Assembly (NCBI RefSeq): GCF_017874545.1
Contig: NZ_JAGGLT010000018.1
Location: 1-64,000, forward strand
Direction: 5' to 3'
Length of the DNA stretch: 64,000 nucleotides
Source of the DNA: Thermoanaerobacterium butyriciformans
GTDB taxonomy: Bacteria; Bacillota; Thermoanaerobacteria; Thermoanaerobacterales; Thermoanaerobacteraceae
Part shown: in pieces, positions 44,821 to 54,162 of the stretch
Layout: each line of letters starts with the position of its first letter
How positions within the stretch are numbered: the stretch's first letter is position 1
The notes under the pieces: model-generated
What the model was told of the DNA's origin: nothing
The model's database searches: none
The model's input: the letters and a program-made list of their open reading frames with translations, nothing else
Translations under genes and position numbers: made by a program

Positions 44821-46171
44821 AAATGATATAAGGACTAAAACTGCTGCATCGTTTATATCTATTGCTTTATTATCGATAGTCGTATTCAGCATTACCATAA
44901 ATATTTTAATAATAAATAATTTTGGAATTTACATTAAACAGTCAGCAAATGTGCAGTTTGACAACATTGCTTCATCAATCGCTGAAACGTACAAGGAGAC
45001 GGGCAGTTGGAATGAGACAGGTAGCAGAATGGCACATACTCTAATGATGAGTGGGTATGACATTGTGGTTAGGGATTTGAAAGGCAATATAGTCATTAAG
45101 ACGCCATCAATGCTTTCAATGATGGGCATGGCAAGTAGTAGCAAAATGTCAACCCAAACCCTCCCGATAGTTGTAGATGGCAAAAAGGTTGCCTATGTTG
45201 ATATAACGTATAGCGGCACTATGCCTATGAGCAAACTGGATTATAAGTTTTTGTACGATGTGAATAAATATATCGCATTAATAACAATATTGACGATTGC
45301 ATTGGTGCTAATAATAAGCATATATGTTGCAAAATATCTTACAAAGCCTATTTTGAATATAGCAAAAGTAGCTGGTAAATTAGAAAGTGGAGATTACGAC
45401 GTTAGAGTAGAAGAAATACCAAAAGAGGAGGAATTGCTTGCATTAACTGCTGCCATAAATCATCTTGGCGCATCATTAAAAAGTCAAGGGATGCTAAGAG
45501 CACAGTTGACGCAAAACATCGCTCATGAATTGAGGACTCCTTTATCAACACTTAGAAGCCATTTAGAGGCTATAATTGACGGCGTTTGGGAACCGTCTAA
45601 AGAAAGGATTGAAAGCCTTTATGAAGAAGTTGTGAGATTATCCAATCTCATAAATGATATTGAATTATTGAATAAGATAGAAATTGACAATTTAAAAATA
45701 AATAAAGCCAGGTTCAATCTATCGGAATTGATTAAAAGTTTACTGATAAATTACGAAAGCATTTTTATCAATAAAAATCAGCATTTGGAGAAAAATATTG
45801 AAGATGACATTTTTGTTAATGCAGACAAAGATAGATTATCAGAGGTATTGATCAATTTGCTTACAAATGCTAATAAATACACAGGTGAAGGTGGAAACAT
45901 AAAAGTAAGACTGTGTAGAGAAGGACAGTATGCTGTGATTACAGTTTCTGATAATGGCATAGGCATATCGAAAGAAGACTTGCCGTTTATATATGAAAGG
46001 TTTTACAGAAGTGAAAAATCACGAAGCAGGGATTATGGAGGCAGTGGTTTAGGGCTTTCAATTACAAAAGCTATAGTAAAAGCTCATAATGGCACAATAA
46101 ATGTTGAAAGTATTTTAAATGAAGGAACAAAATTCACTGTAAAATTGCCTCTCTATCAGCAAAATTCATGA
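44813..46171 (+). CDS. Membrane sensor histidine kinase (BaeS-like)
   Basis: A 452-residue kinase. Two membrane segments (about 8-34 and 146-170) bound an outer sensor domain rich in Met and Ser ('SMLSMMGMASSSKMSTQ'). HAMP domain, H-box 'NIAHELRTPLSTLRSHLEA' near residue 238, N-box 'VLINLLTNANKYT' and G-boxes 'DNGIGIS' and 'GSGLGLSIT' follow. The methionine-rich loop might bind metal such as copper; this is inference. ATG 44813 overlaps the regulator by 8 bases. Confidence 0.94.
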   Translation: MIKNDIRTKTAASFISIALLSIVVFSITINILIINNFGIYIKQSANVQFDNIASSIAETYKETGSWNETGSRMAHTLMMSGYDIVVRDLKGNIVIKTPSMLSMMGMASSSKMSTQTLPIVVDGKKVAYVDITYSGTMPMSKLDYKFLYDVNKYIALITILTIALVLIISIYVAKYLTKPILNIAKVAGKLESGDYDVRVEEIPKEEELLALTAAINHLGASLKSQGMLRAQLTQNIAHELRTPLSTLRSHLEAIIDGVWEPSKERIESLYEEVVRLSNLINDIELLNKIEIDNLKINKARFNLSELIKSLLINYESIFINKNQHLEKNIEDDIFVNADKDRLSEVLINLLTNANKYTGEGGNIKVRLCREGQYAVITVSDNGIGISKEDLPFIYERFYRSEKSRSRDYGGSGLGLSITKAIVKAHNGTINVESILNEGTKFTVKLPLYQQNS

Positions 46172-46196
46172 ATTCTTCACAATTTTATTATATAAT
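46165..46196 (+). promoter_or_regulatory. Response-regulator box 2 and promoter of the SHOCT gene
   Basis: TTCATGAATTCTTCACAATT (46165-46184), 6 bases, TATAAT (46191-46196). It matches box 1 at 18 of 20 positions with identical spacing to the -10 and again no -35. It overlaps the kinase stop codon. Confidence 0.65.
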
Positions 46197-46218
46197 AAAT
46201 TTAAAGGAGGATGATATT

Positions 46219-46461
46219 ATGATGTGGGGATTAATGAATGGTTGGGGTTACGGTGGAGGCATAATTTTTGGCCTCATCTGGATGATACTTCAAGTCGTAA
46301 TAGTAGTAGGCGCTATATATTTTATTGTTTCGCTGTTTCAGAACAAAAAAGGTTCAAATAGAAGTAGTGATGCACTTGAGATCTTAAAAGAGAGGTATGC
46401 AAGAGGAGAAATAAGCGAAGAAGAATATAAAGAGCGCAAAAGAAACTTGGAAGAAAAATAA
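46219..46461 (+). CDS. SHOCT-domain membrane microprotein
   Basis: An 80-residue protein: a Gly/Trp/Met-rich start ('MMWGLMNGWGYGGG'), one membrane helix (about 15-40), and a C-terminal SHOCT motif ('ALEILKERYARGEISEEEYK'). SHOCT proteins are short, often oligomerising, and common beside two-component or metal genes. ATG 46219 follows AAAGGAGG; the longer frame begins inside the kinase gene. It has its own promoter with box 2 and is the likely output of the system. Confidence 0.88.
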   Translation: MMWGLMNGWGYGGGIIFGLIWMILQVVIVVGAIYFIVSLFQNKKGSNRSSDALEILKERYARGEISEEEYKERKRNLEEK

Positions 46462-46469
46462 TTCATAAA

Positions 46470-46498
46470 AAAGAGCTCTACTTGTTGTAGGGCTCTTT
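46470..46498. terminator. Bidirectional terminator, SHOCT gene and decarboxylase gene
   Basis: A 12-bp stem with one T-G pair (46470-46481, 46487-46498) and a 5-base loop, with A and T runs on both sides. Confidence 0.82.
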
Positions 46499-47984
46499 AT
46501 GCTGTTATATTCAATATCTGCAAATCGTTGACTACTTTTATATATTCAACATTTGGATCTTCTGTTCCTTGAATGCTTAGCTTGGCATTTTTCATTTCAA
46601 TTACATATTCTATGATTTCTCTGGTTATCCTTTCGCCAGGACATAATATTGGGATACCGGGCGGATATGCCATCAAAAATTCCGAGCTGATCTGTCCGAT
46701 GCTTTCTTCCAAAGGCAATGCGATATTAGAGCATTCAAATGCATATCTAGGAGATAATACCATTTCTGGTATCTCTGGTATATCTAAAGCTTTCGACATT
46801 TCCACATTGTCTTTGTACAGTGTCTCACTGATTTCCCTCAATGCCCTTATAAGGTAATCTACATTTTCTTTTGTGTCGCCTATGGAAAATACACACAATG
46901 TATTGTACATATCGGCTAATTCTGGTTGAATGTAGTATTTTTTTGCCAGTATATCTTCTAATTCATGACCTGTTATGCCAAGGCCTTTAGCAGTAATAGT
47001 GATTTTTGTCGGGTCAAAATCATACGCTCCATCTCGCCCTACAATTTCGTTTCCGAAACAATAAAGTCCATTTATGTTGTTGATCTCTCGACGAGCGTAT
47101 TCTGCAAGTTCAATTGTCCTGTCCAACAATTCTTTTCCTTCTGTTACCATCTGCATTCTTGCAACATCAAGTGATGCTAATAAAATATATGAGGGACTTG
47201 TAGTCTGCAGAAGGCTCATAACTTGCTTCACTCTGTTTATATCAATTCTTTTCGATTTGACGTGTAACATAGAGCTTTGCGTCATAGAGCCTATTATCTT
47301 ATGAGTGCTTTGTGCGCAGATGTCAGCACCTGCTTCCATTGCTGAAATAGGAAGTTTTTCATTGAATTTTAGGTGTGGCCCATGGGCTTCATCCACCATC
47401 AGTATAGCTCCGTAGTCATGGACTATTTCAGCAATTTTTACAATGTCTGCAGAAACACCATAGTAAGTCGGATTTATAATTAAAACAGCCTTTGCATCAG
47501 GATTGTTTCTTAATGCTTCCTCTACAGTTTCAGGAGTCACATTAAGAGCAACGCCTACATTTTTATCAACTTCTGGTTGCATATAAACTGGGATAGCACC
47601 ACTTAAGATAATACCTGATGTAACAGATTTGTGAATGTTTCTTGGAACAATTATTTTTTCATTTTCTCCCATAACACTTAGGATCATAGCCTGAATAGCT
47701 CCCGATGTCCCATGGATGCAAAAAAATGTAGCATCGGCACCAAAAGCATCGGCAGCTAATTCCTGAGCTTTCTTAATGGGACCGGTAGGCTTGTGAAGGC
47801 TGTCAACTTGTTCAAACACAGTAACATCCATCGATAATACATTTTTTCCTACGAAATCAAAAAACTTTTTAGCCATTCCATTACCTTTTTTATGACCTGG
47901 GACATGAAATGGTATGGTGTTGTTGTTGACGTACTCCATCAACGCATCAAATAATGGAGTCTCAAAATGATTTAGCCTTTCCAA
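46497..47984 (-). CDS. Orn/Lys/Arg decarboxylase family protein (SpeA-like)
   Basis: A 495-residue PLP enzyme of fold type I. 'FHVPGHKKGNGMAKKFF' near residue 26, 'HGTSGAIQAMI', 'VDEAHGPHLKF' and the PLP lysine in 'AQSTHKIIGSMTQSS' are conserved, and 'YPPGIPILCPGERI' marks the C-terminal domain. Bacillus SpeA makes agmatine for polyamine synthesis; lysine or ornithine are other options. TTG 47984 is the likely start, though a GTG at 47996 cannot be excluded; SD spacing is poor for both. A leader hairpin precedes the gene. Confidence 0.9.
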   Translation of the reverse strand: MERLNHFETPLFDALMEYVNNNTIPFHVPGHKKGNGMAKKFFDFVGKNVLSMDVTVFEQVDSLHKPTGPIKKAQELAADAFGADATFFCIHGTSGAIQAMILSVMGENEKIIVPRNIHKSVTSGIILSGAIPVYMQPEVDKNVGVALNVTPETVEEALRNNPDAKAVLIINPTYYGVSADIVKIAEIVHDYGAILMVDEAHGPHLKFNEKLPISAMEAGADICAQSTHKIIGSMTQSSMLHVKSKRIDINRVKQVMSLLQTTSPSYILLASLDVARMQMVTEGKELLDRTIELAEYARREINNINGLYCFGNEIVGRDGAYDFDPTKITITAKGLGITGHELEDILAKKYYIQPELADMYNTLCVFSIGDTKENVDYLIRALREISETLYKDNVEMSKALDIPEIPEMVLSPRYAFECSNIALPLEESIGQISSEFLMAYPPGIPILCPGERITREIIEYVIEMKNAKLSIQGTEDPNVEYIKVVNDLQILNITA

Positions 47985-48025
47985 CTTGATAAACACCCTC
48001 TTTCATAAGTTTGGCTCCCAGAATA

Positions 48026-48061
48026 AAAGCCTGAACCTCGTTGCAATTGGTTCGGGCCTTT
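48026..48061 (-). promoter_or_regulatory. Leader hairpin (attenuator-like) of the decarboxylase gene
   Basis: On the minus strand a 9-bp stem plus 3 more pairs after a one-base bulge (48061-48049 with 48037-48026), with an 11-base loop, followed by TTTTATT. It looks like an intrinsic terminator about 40 bases ahead of the start codon. No riboswitch class was recognised. Confidence 0.6.
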
Positions 48062-48257
48062 GCAGAGCGAAAATACTTTATTATGTTTTCAATTTATTAT
48101 AAGATATATTTTTTTAGATTTCAATATAAAATTTTTCTTTTTTTTAAGATTTTTGTTATATAATATGCAGCAGTATTAAAAAAGTTATACCATTAATTAT
48201 GTAAACAAAATCAAAAAAATATTCTTTAATGTTCGTTTTTCTAATATGAAAAAGCTG

Positions 48258-48286
48258 TTGATTTAAGAAATATTATATATTATAAT
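48258..48286 (+). promoter_or_regulatory. Promoter of purL
   Basis: TTGATT (48258-48263), 17 bp, TATAAT (48281-48286). Two GTTCG sites (48231-48235 and 48295-48299), with A/T-rich flanks, resemble PurR boxes read on the minus strand, but they are 64 bp apart and in the same direction. Confidence 0.6.
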
Positions 48287-48330
48287 AATACAAAGTTCGT
48301 AATTTTAGTAAATATCGGGGGAGATTGTTT

Positions 48331-51300
48331 GTGAGTGAGGTAAAAAGAATTTTTGTTGAGAAAAAACCGTCTTTTAACATTGAAGCGCAGAAACTATTTT
48401 GTGATTTAAAGAACAATTTGAATATTAAAGGCTTAAAAAATGTACGAGTTTTAAACAGATATGATGTTTCTCATTTGTCTGAAGATGTTTTTTCACAGGC
48501 AGTTAAAACTGTCTTTTCAGAACCTAATCTTGATGACGTCTATATTGAAAATATTGTTTTTGACAAAAACGACAAAGTTTTTGCTGTTGAATATTTGCCT
48601 GGCCAGTACGATCAGAGAGCTGACTCTGCTGAGCAATGTATTCAAATACTTACAAATGGTCTGAAACCAACTGTATCGACTGCAAAAGTGATAGTCTTAA
48701 GCGGTGACATAACGGAAGATGAATTTATAAAAATAAAGAATTACTGCATAAATACAGTTGATTCACGGGAAGCTTCGCTTTTGAAACCAGAAAATCTCGA
48801 CATAGAGATTGAATATCCAGAAGAAGTTGAGATACTGGAAGGTTTCATTGAGTTTGATGACGTAAAGTTGAAAAATACCTATGATAAGCTTGGACTTGCC
48901 ATGAGCTTAGAAGACTTTAAATTCTGCCATTCGTATTTTAAAGATGTAGAGAAGAGGAACCCAACAATAACGGAGATAAGAGTTATTGATACCTATTGGT
49001 CTGATCACTGTCGCCATACTACATTTCTTACAAAAATCAATGATGTCAAAATTTCTGATGGAAAATACAATAAGCCTATTTTAAAAGCATATGAAGAATA
49101 CAAAAACTCAAGAGATTTTGTGTACGGTGAAAACAAAAAATCGCTGTGCCTTATGGATATTGCGACGATTGGCATGAAAGAGCTAAAGAAAAAAGGCCTT
49201 CTAGATGATTTGGATGAATCTGATGAAAATAACGCATGTAGCATTATCGTTGATGCAGATGTAAATGGCAAAAAAGAAAAATGGCTTATAATGTTTAAAA
49301 ACGAAACACATAACCATCCGACAGAAATAGAGCCGTACGGAGGTGCAGCAACTTGCCTTGGAGGAGCAATAAGAGATCCTTTATCTGGACGAGCTTATGT
49401 TTATCAAGCGATGCGAGTGACAGGTTCGGGAGATCCTAGAACGCCTATTGAAAAGACTATGAAAGGAAAGCTTCCTCAGAGGAAAATAACTGTAGAAGCG
49501 GCACATGGATACAGTTCATACGGAAATCAAATAGGACTTTCCACAGGCCAAGTTACTGAAATATATGATGAAGGCTATGTTGCAAAAAGGATGGAAATCG
49601 GTGCTGTAATAGGTGCTGTGCCTCAAAAGCATGTTTATAGAGATAAACCTTCTTGCGGTGATGTGATTATTCTTTTAGGTGGCAGAACAGGAAGAGACGG
49701 TTGTGGTGGTGCTACAGGGTCTTCAAAAGAGCATACACAGGAATCTATATATACATGTGGTGCAGAGGTTCAAAAAGGCAATCCTATAACAGAGAGGAAA
49801 ATACAGAGGCTTTTTAGAAATCCGCAAGTTATAAAAATGATAAAGAAGTGCAATGATTTTGGAGCCGGTGGCGTTTCTGTTGCGATAGGAGAGTTAAGTG
49901 ATGGACTTGAAATAAACCTTGATGCAATTCCTAAAAAGTATGAAGGCCTAGACGGCACGGAACTTGCTATTTCGGAATCGCAAGAAAGAATGGCAGTATT
50001 AGTCGATTCTAAAGATGCTGACAAGTTTATTGAACTTGCAAGGACAGAAAACTTAGAAGCTACAAAAGTTGCTATTGTGACAAGTGACATGAGGATCAAG
50101 ATGACATGGAGAGGGAAAACTATAGTAGATATTAGCAGGGAGTTTTTGAATACAAATGGTGTTACTCAAGTAACAAACGTTGTAGTAGATAAGATAAGCG
50201 ATGAAAGTTATTTTGATAATATATATAAGAGATTGTCAGGGAAAGACACAAAAGAATTATGGCTTCAAAATCTTGAGGATTTGAATGTTTGCAGTCAAAA
50301 AGGACTTGCGGAAAGGTTTGATTCAACAATTGGTTCATCTACTGTTTTAATGCCGTTTGGCGGAGCGTATCAGATGACACCTGAAGAAGGTATGGTGGCT
50401 AAAATACCTGTATTAGAGGGTGACACCAGCACATCTACAATGATGACATTTGGATATAATCCTAAATTATCAAAATGGAGTCCGTTTCATGGTGCAGTGT
50501 ATGCAATTATTGAGGCAGTTTCTAAAATAGTTGCAATGGGTGGCGATTATAAAAAGATTAGACTTACACTGCAGGAATATTTTGAAAAGTTGGGTATGGA
50601 TTCTAAAAAATGGGGCAAACCATTTAGTTCCCTATTGGGTGCGCTGTATACTCAAAAAGCTTTGAATATACCGGCTATAGGTGGAAAGGATAGCATGTCG
50701 GGAACATTTATGGATATGAATGTTCCTCCAACACTGGTGGCGTTTGCTGTAGCTGTAGCTGATGCCAACAAAGTAATATCTTCAGAATTTAAAAAGAGCG
50801 GTGATAAAGTAATACTCATCAAAGCAAAGAGAGATGAGTATGATTTGCCTGATTTTGATGTTCTAAAACGAAATTTTGAAAAAATTAATGAGTTAATTGA
50901 TAAAAATTTGATATATGCATCATCATCTATTAAATACGGTGGTCTTGCAGAGTGTATAACAAAAATGGCCTTTGGCAACATGATTGGTTTTAAATTTCAA
51001 GCAAAGATGAACGATGAAGAATTGTTTATATCTGATTATGGCTCAATTGTAATAGAAGTTGATGGTGATTTTGATGTAAGTAAATATTTAAAAGGTATCG
51101 AGTATAAAATTTTGGGAGAGACTGTGGTTGATCCGGCGATATACATTGATGATTTTGAAATCAGCTTAAATGAAGCAATAGACCATTGGGAAAGACCGCT
51201 TAAAAATATATTCCCTTCTGTTGTAAAAGACAGCAGAAAAAATCCGTTGGAGATAAAATACGATAAAAAAATTTTATACAAACCATCTGCAAAATTTGCG

Positions 51301-52098
51301 AAGCCAAGAGTTCTCATACCGGTTTTTCCAGGGACAAATTGTGAATATGATAGCAAGAAAGCTTTTGAAAAAGCAGGTGCGTCTGTCGAAACATATGTTT
51401 TTAAGAATCTAACAGCAGACGATATTAGGGAATCTATTGATGAACTTACAAAAGCCATAAAAAATTCTCAGATAATTATGCTTCCCGGTGGTTTTAGTGC
51501 TGGAGATGAGCCTGATGGTTCTGGAAAGTTCATAGCTACTGTCTTTAGAAATCCAAAGATAAAAGATGCAGTTATGGATTTTTTGAAAAACCGCGACGGT
51601 TTAATGTTAGGAATATGCAACGGATTTCAGGCACTGATAAAGTTAGGGTTGCTGCCTTACGGCGAAATACGTGATATTAATGAAAATGATCCGACGCTGA
51701 CATTTAATACAATAGGAAGGCACGTATCCTGTTTTGTCAGGACGAAAATTACGTCTGTTCTTTCGCCATGGTTTAATAATGTTAAATGCGGTGACATTCA
51801 TTTGGTTGCAGTGTCACATGGTGAAGGAAGGTTTATAGCAAATGAAGATGTTTTGAATACATTGAAACAGAATGGGCAAATTGCCACACAGTATGTAGAT
51901 ATGAATGGAAATCCAACAATGGAAATGCCTTACAACCCTAATGGCTCTTACTGGGCTATTGAAGGTATTACAAGTCCTGATGGTAGGGTACTGGGGAAAA
52001 TGGGCCATTCTGAAAGGATTGGCACAAATGTAGCTAAAAATATTGAAGGAAATAAGGATCAAAAGATATTTGAAGCAGGTGTCGAATATTTTAAATGA
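48331..52098 (+). CDS. purL: Phosphoribosylformylglycinamidine synthase, single-chain
   Basis: A 1255-residue enzyme for step 4 of purine synthesis, converting FGAR to FGAM. It joins an N-terminal PurS-like part, the PurL synthase ('TYWSDHCRHTTF', 'FKNETHNHPTEIEPYGGAAT', 'KCNDFGAGGVSVAIGELSDG') and a C-terminal class I glutaminase ('MLPGGFSAGDEPDGSGKF', nucleophile Cys in 'MLGICNGFQALI', 'VSHGEGRF'). This is the clostridial large form. GTG 48331 follows GGGGGAGAT. It stands alone here, away from other pur genes. Confidence 0.97.
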   Translation: MSEVKRIFVEKKPSFNIEAQKLFCDLKNNLNIKGLKNVRVLNRYDVSHLSEDVFSQAVKTVFSEPNLDDVYIENIVFDKNDKVFAVEYLPGQYDQRADSAEQCIQILTNGLKPTVSTAKVIVLSGDITEDEFIKIKNYCINTVDSREASLLKPENLDIEIEYPEEVEILEGFIEFDDVKLKNTYDKLGLAMSLEDFKFCHSYFKDVEKRNPTITEIRVIDTYWSDHCRHTTFLTKINDVKISDGKYNKPILKAYEEYKNSRDFVYGENKKSLCLMDIATIGMKELKKKGLLDDLDESDENNACSIIVDADVNGKKEKWLIMFKNETHNHPTEIEPYGGAATCLGGAIRDPLSGRAYVYQAMRVTGSGDPRTPIEKTMKGKLPQRKITVEAAHGYSSYGNQIGLSTGQVTEIYDEGYVAKRMEIGAVIGAVPQKHVYRDKPSCGDVIILLGGRTGRDGCGGATGSSKEHTQESIYTCGAEVQKGNPITERKIQRLFRNPQVIKMIKKCNDFGAGGVSVAIGELSDGLEINLDAIPKKYEGLDGTELAISESQERMAVLVDSKDADKFIELARTENLEATKVAIVTSDMRIKMTWRGKTIVDISREFLNTNGVTQVTNVVVDKISDESYFDNIYKRLSGKDTKELWLQNLEDLNVCSQKGLAERFDSTIGSSTVLMPFGGAYQMTPEEGMVAKIPVLEGDTSTSTMMTFGYNPKLSKWSPFHGAVYAIIEAVSKIVAMGGDYKKIRLTLQEYFEKLGMDSKKWGKPFSSLLGALYTQKALNIPAIGGKDSMSGTFMDMNVPPTLVAFAVAVADANKVISSEFKKSGDKVILIKAKRDEYDLPDFDVLKRNFEKINELIDKNLIYASSSIKYGGLAECITKMAFGNMIGFKFQAKMNDEELFISDYGSIVIEVDGDFDVSKYLKGIEYKILGETVVDPAIYIDDFEISLNEAIDHWERPLKNIFPSVVKDSRKNPLEIKYDKKILYKPSAKFAKPRVLIPVFPGTNCEYDSKKAFEKAGASVETYVFKNLTADDIRESIDELTKAIKNSQIIMLPGGFSAGDEPDGSGKFIATVFRNPKIKDAVMDFLKNRDGLMLGICNGFQALIKLGLLPYGEIRDINENDPTLTFNTIGRHVSCFVRTKITSVLSPWFNNVKCGDIHLVAVSHGEGRFIANEDVLNTLKQNGQIATQYVDMNGNPTMEMPYNPNGSYWAIEGITSPDGRVLGKMGHSERIGTNVAKNIEGNKDQKIFEAGVEYFK

Positions 52099-52138
52099 GA
52101 CATAAAAAGGTTACTAAATGTAACCTTTTTTATGTCTC
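52098..52138. terminator. Bidirectional terminator between purL and the MFS gene
   Basis: A long inverted repeat: GGTTAC/GTAACC core, A5/T5 and an outer AGACAT/ATGTCT arm with one bulge (52098-52114, 52120-52138). Confidence 0.92.
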
Positions 52139-53584
52139 TTCTGTTTTAATTTTATGCGGGTTTTCACTCCAATTTGGTTTTGGACCTCTTAAGTATGATA
52201 TAAATGACGCTATTAAGCTAAATATCATAGATATTAAAAATGCCTCTCTTAGTCCTGATATAAACTGAGCTATGGCTATGCCCTTTGAACCAACTTGTGT
52301 ACCGACAAAAAGAGCCTGCATAGCTTCTGGAGTTATGCTTGATGATACTATTGCCATTGATAAAGCTATGCTTATTACCTGTCCAGCATTATTCATCATT
52401 GTTCTTGTTCCAGCAGCGATACCTCTTCTATCAGGTGGAACAGAGCCCATTATCTCACTGGTGTTAGGCGAGAAAAACATTCCGGATCCAAATCCCATAA
52501 TAAGCATCCAAATAATAAGCTCAGTTAGAGAAGTTTTTGGTGATATTCTTACAAATCCTAGTAAGCCAATGGCAGAAATTAAAAGGCCGATAGAACTTAA
52601 GCCTCTTGCACCATATTTATCAGACAAAAATCCACTTATAGGAGAGACGAACATCATTGACAATGCAAACGGTGCTAAAAATATTCCAGCTTTTAATGGA
52701 TCCATAGCTTTTAAGCCTTGTAGATAAAATATAAGCAGAAAAGTTACTGCACCTCTTGCGATGCCATTAAGCAGTGTACTGCCATATGCAAATGCCAGTA
52801 TTCTTGTTTTAAATAATCTCAAATCCAGCATAGGTTGTTCAACACTGTTTTCAACATGAATAAATACTAGCATCATTATTATAGATATAATGAACAGTAT
52901 TATAATTGACTTGTTATTCCAGCCTACAAAACCTCCGAAAGATAAAGCAATTAAAAACAGCAGTAAACCAATAGTAAATAGCAAAGTGCCTTTTAAATCA
53001 AATTTTTGGCCTTCAGGTATTTTGTCAAGCTCTTTTAACTGAATCAATGCCCATAGAGTACCTATAATTCCAAATGGCACATTTATATAGAAGATATACC
53101 TCCATCCTAAACTCGTCAAAAAGCCTCCTAATATTGGACCTATTACTGACGCTATGCTGACAACCATGCTGTTAATGCCAAGAGCTTTGCCTAGCTCGTT
53201 TTTTGGGAACGCATCTGCCACAATTGCAGTGCTGTTGGCTACCATTAATGAGCCACCTACCGATTGTACTATTCGATATATCAAAAGTTGCAAACCTGTA
53301 TTTGAGAGTCCGCACAACAGTGAACCTAGTGTAAATATTGCAAATCCTGACACGTACAATTTTTTTCTGCCAAACATATCGGCTATTCTGCCGATTGCTG
53401 GTACTAATATTGTCAATGAAAGCATATATCCCATTACGATCCACATGATTATGCCCATGTTGGTATTTAAACCCTTCATAATGTCAGGAAGTGATATTAA
53501 AAGCATACTACCATTTAATACGGAAAAAAGAGCTCCAAGTGTAGTACAGGATAAAGCTATCCATTTGTAACTAATATTTTTCAT
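52130..53584 (-). CDS. MFS drug exporter, DHA2 (EmrB/QacA) family
   Basis: A 484-residue permease with about 14 helices. DHA2 signatures: 'LNGSMLLISLPDIMKGL' in helix 1, motif A 'GRIADMFGRKKLYVSG' near residue 62 and motif C-like 'GPILGGFLTSLGWRYIFYIN' near residue 150. Such proteins export drugs, dyes or metabolites with proton drive. Its ATG lies in a 4-base overlap with the MerR gene upstream, which suggests one operon under local control. SD is AAGGAGG. Confidence 0.93.
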   Translation of the reverse strand: MKNISYKWIALSCTTLGALFSVLNGSMLLISLPDIMKGLNTNMGIIMWIVMGYMLSLTILVPAIGRIADMFGRKKLYVSGFAIFTLGSLLCGLSNTGLQLLIYRIVQSVGGSLMVANSTAIVADAFPKNELGKALGINSMVVSIASVIGPILGGFLTSLGWRYIFYINVPFGIIGTLWALIQLKELDKIPEGQKFDLKGTLLFTIGLLLFLIALSFGGFVGWNNKSIIILFIISIIMMLVFIHVENSVEQPMLDLRLFKTRILAFAYGSTLLNGIARGAVTFLLIFYLQGLKAMDPLKAGIFLAPFALSMMFVSPISGFLSDKYGARGLSSIGLLISAIGLLGFVRISPKTSLTELIIWMLIMGFGSGMFFSPNTSEIMGSVPPDRRGIAAGTRTMMNNAGQVISIALSMAIVSSSITPEAMQALFVGTQVGSKGIAIAQFISGLREAFLISMIFSLIASFISYLRGPKPNWSENPHKIKTEET

Positions 53585-54003
53585 ATTGTGTCTGCCTCCT
53601 TGAATTGGTCTTTTAACTTGTTTAATTTTAGCAAAAGTTCTTCAAATCTTTGCTTTGCTGTTAATAGTTTGTTACTTTTTTCATTAATCAATTTAATTTG
53701 CTCTTTTATCATATCGATGTAGTTATCAATTGTTGTTATGTCAGCAGATTCACCTGATAATATATTTTTGACATTTTTATCAAGCTCAAGTGCTGCTTTT
53801 ATTTCAGCGAGACTGAAACCAAGAGATTCTTTTAATGAAATGATCTTTTGAATTTTATCAATATCTTCATCGGTATATAACCTATAACCAGAATCAGTTC
53901 TTTTAGGTGCAATAAGATTTAAGTCTTCATAATATCGTATCGCTCTTTTTGTCAAACCTGTTTTTATTGAAACATCTTCTATTTTGTAATATTTTTTTTC
54001 CAT
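53581..54003 (-). CDS. MerR family transcriptional regulator
   Basis: A 140-residue regulator. Winged helix 'YYKIEDVSIKTGLTKRAIRY' at the N-terminus with 'TDSGYRLYTDEDIDKI', then a long coiled-coil dimer helix (about 75-135). There is no cysteine cluster for metals, so an organic ligand is more likely. ATG 54003 or 54006 after GGAGGG. It is cotranscribed with the exporter it probably controls. Confidence 0.93.
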   Translation of the reverse strand: MEKKYYKIEDVSIKTGLTKRAIRYYEDLNLIAPKRTDSGYRLYTDEDIDKIQKIISLKESLGFSLAEIKAALELDKNVKNILSGESADITTIDNYIDMIKEQIKLINEKSNKLLTAKQRFEELLLKLNKLKDQFKEADTI

Positions 54004-54023
54004 CATAAACCCTCCAGCGAATA

Positions 54024-54052
54024 ATTTTACTACTAGTTAACATTAACGTCAA
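54024..54052 (-). promoter_or_regulatory. Promoter and dyad of the MerR-MFS operon
   Basis: On the minus strand TTGACG (54052-54047), 17 bp, TAAAAT (54029-54024). The -35 lies within repeated TTAA(C/T)/GTTAA half-sites (TTAAC-N6-GTTAA), the likely MerR operator. Confidence 0.6.
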
Positions 54053-54162
54053 GGTTAATGTAAAATAATTTGATAATTTTCATAAGAAAAAACTTTAAAA
54101 CACGGTATTTGAGGTATAATATATACTTGAAAGGTAATTATAACCAATATGGAGGTAATAAT

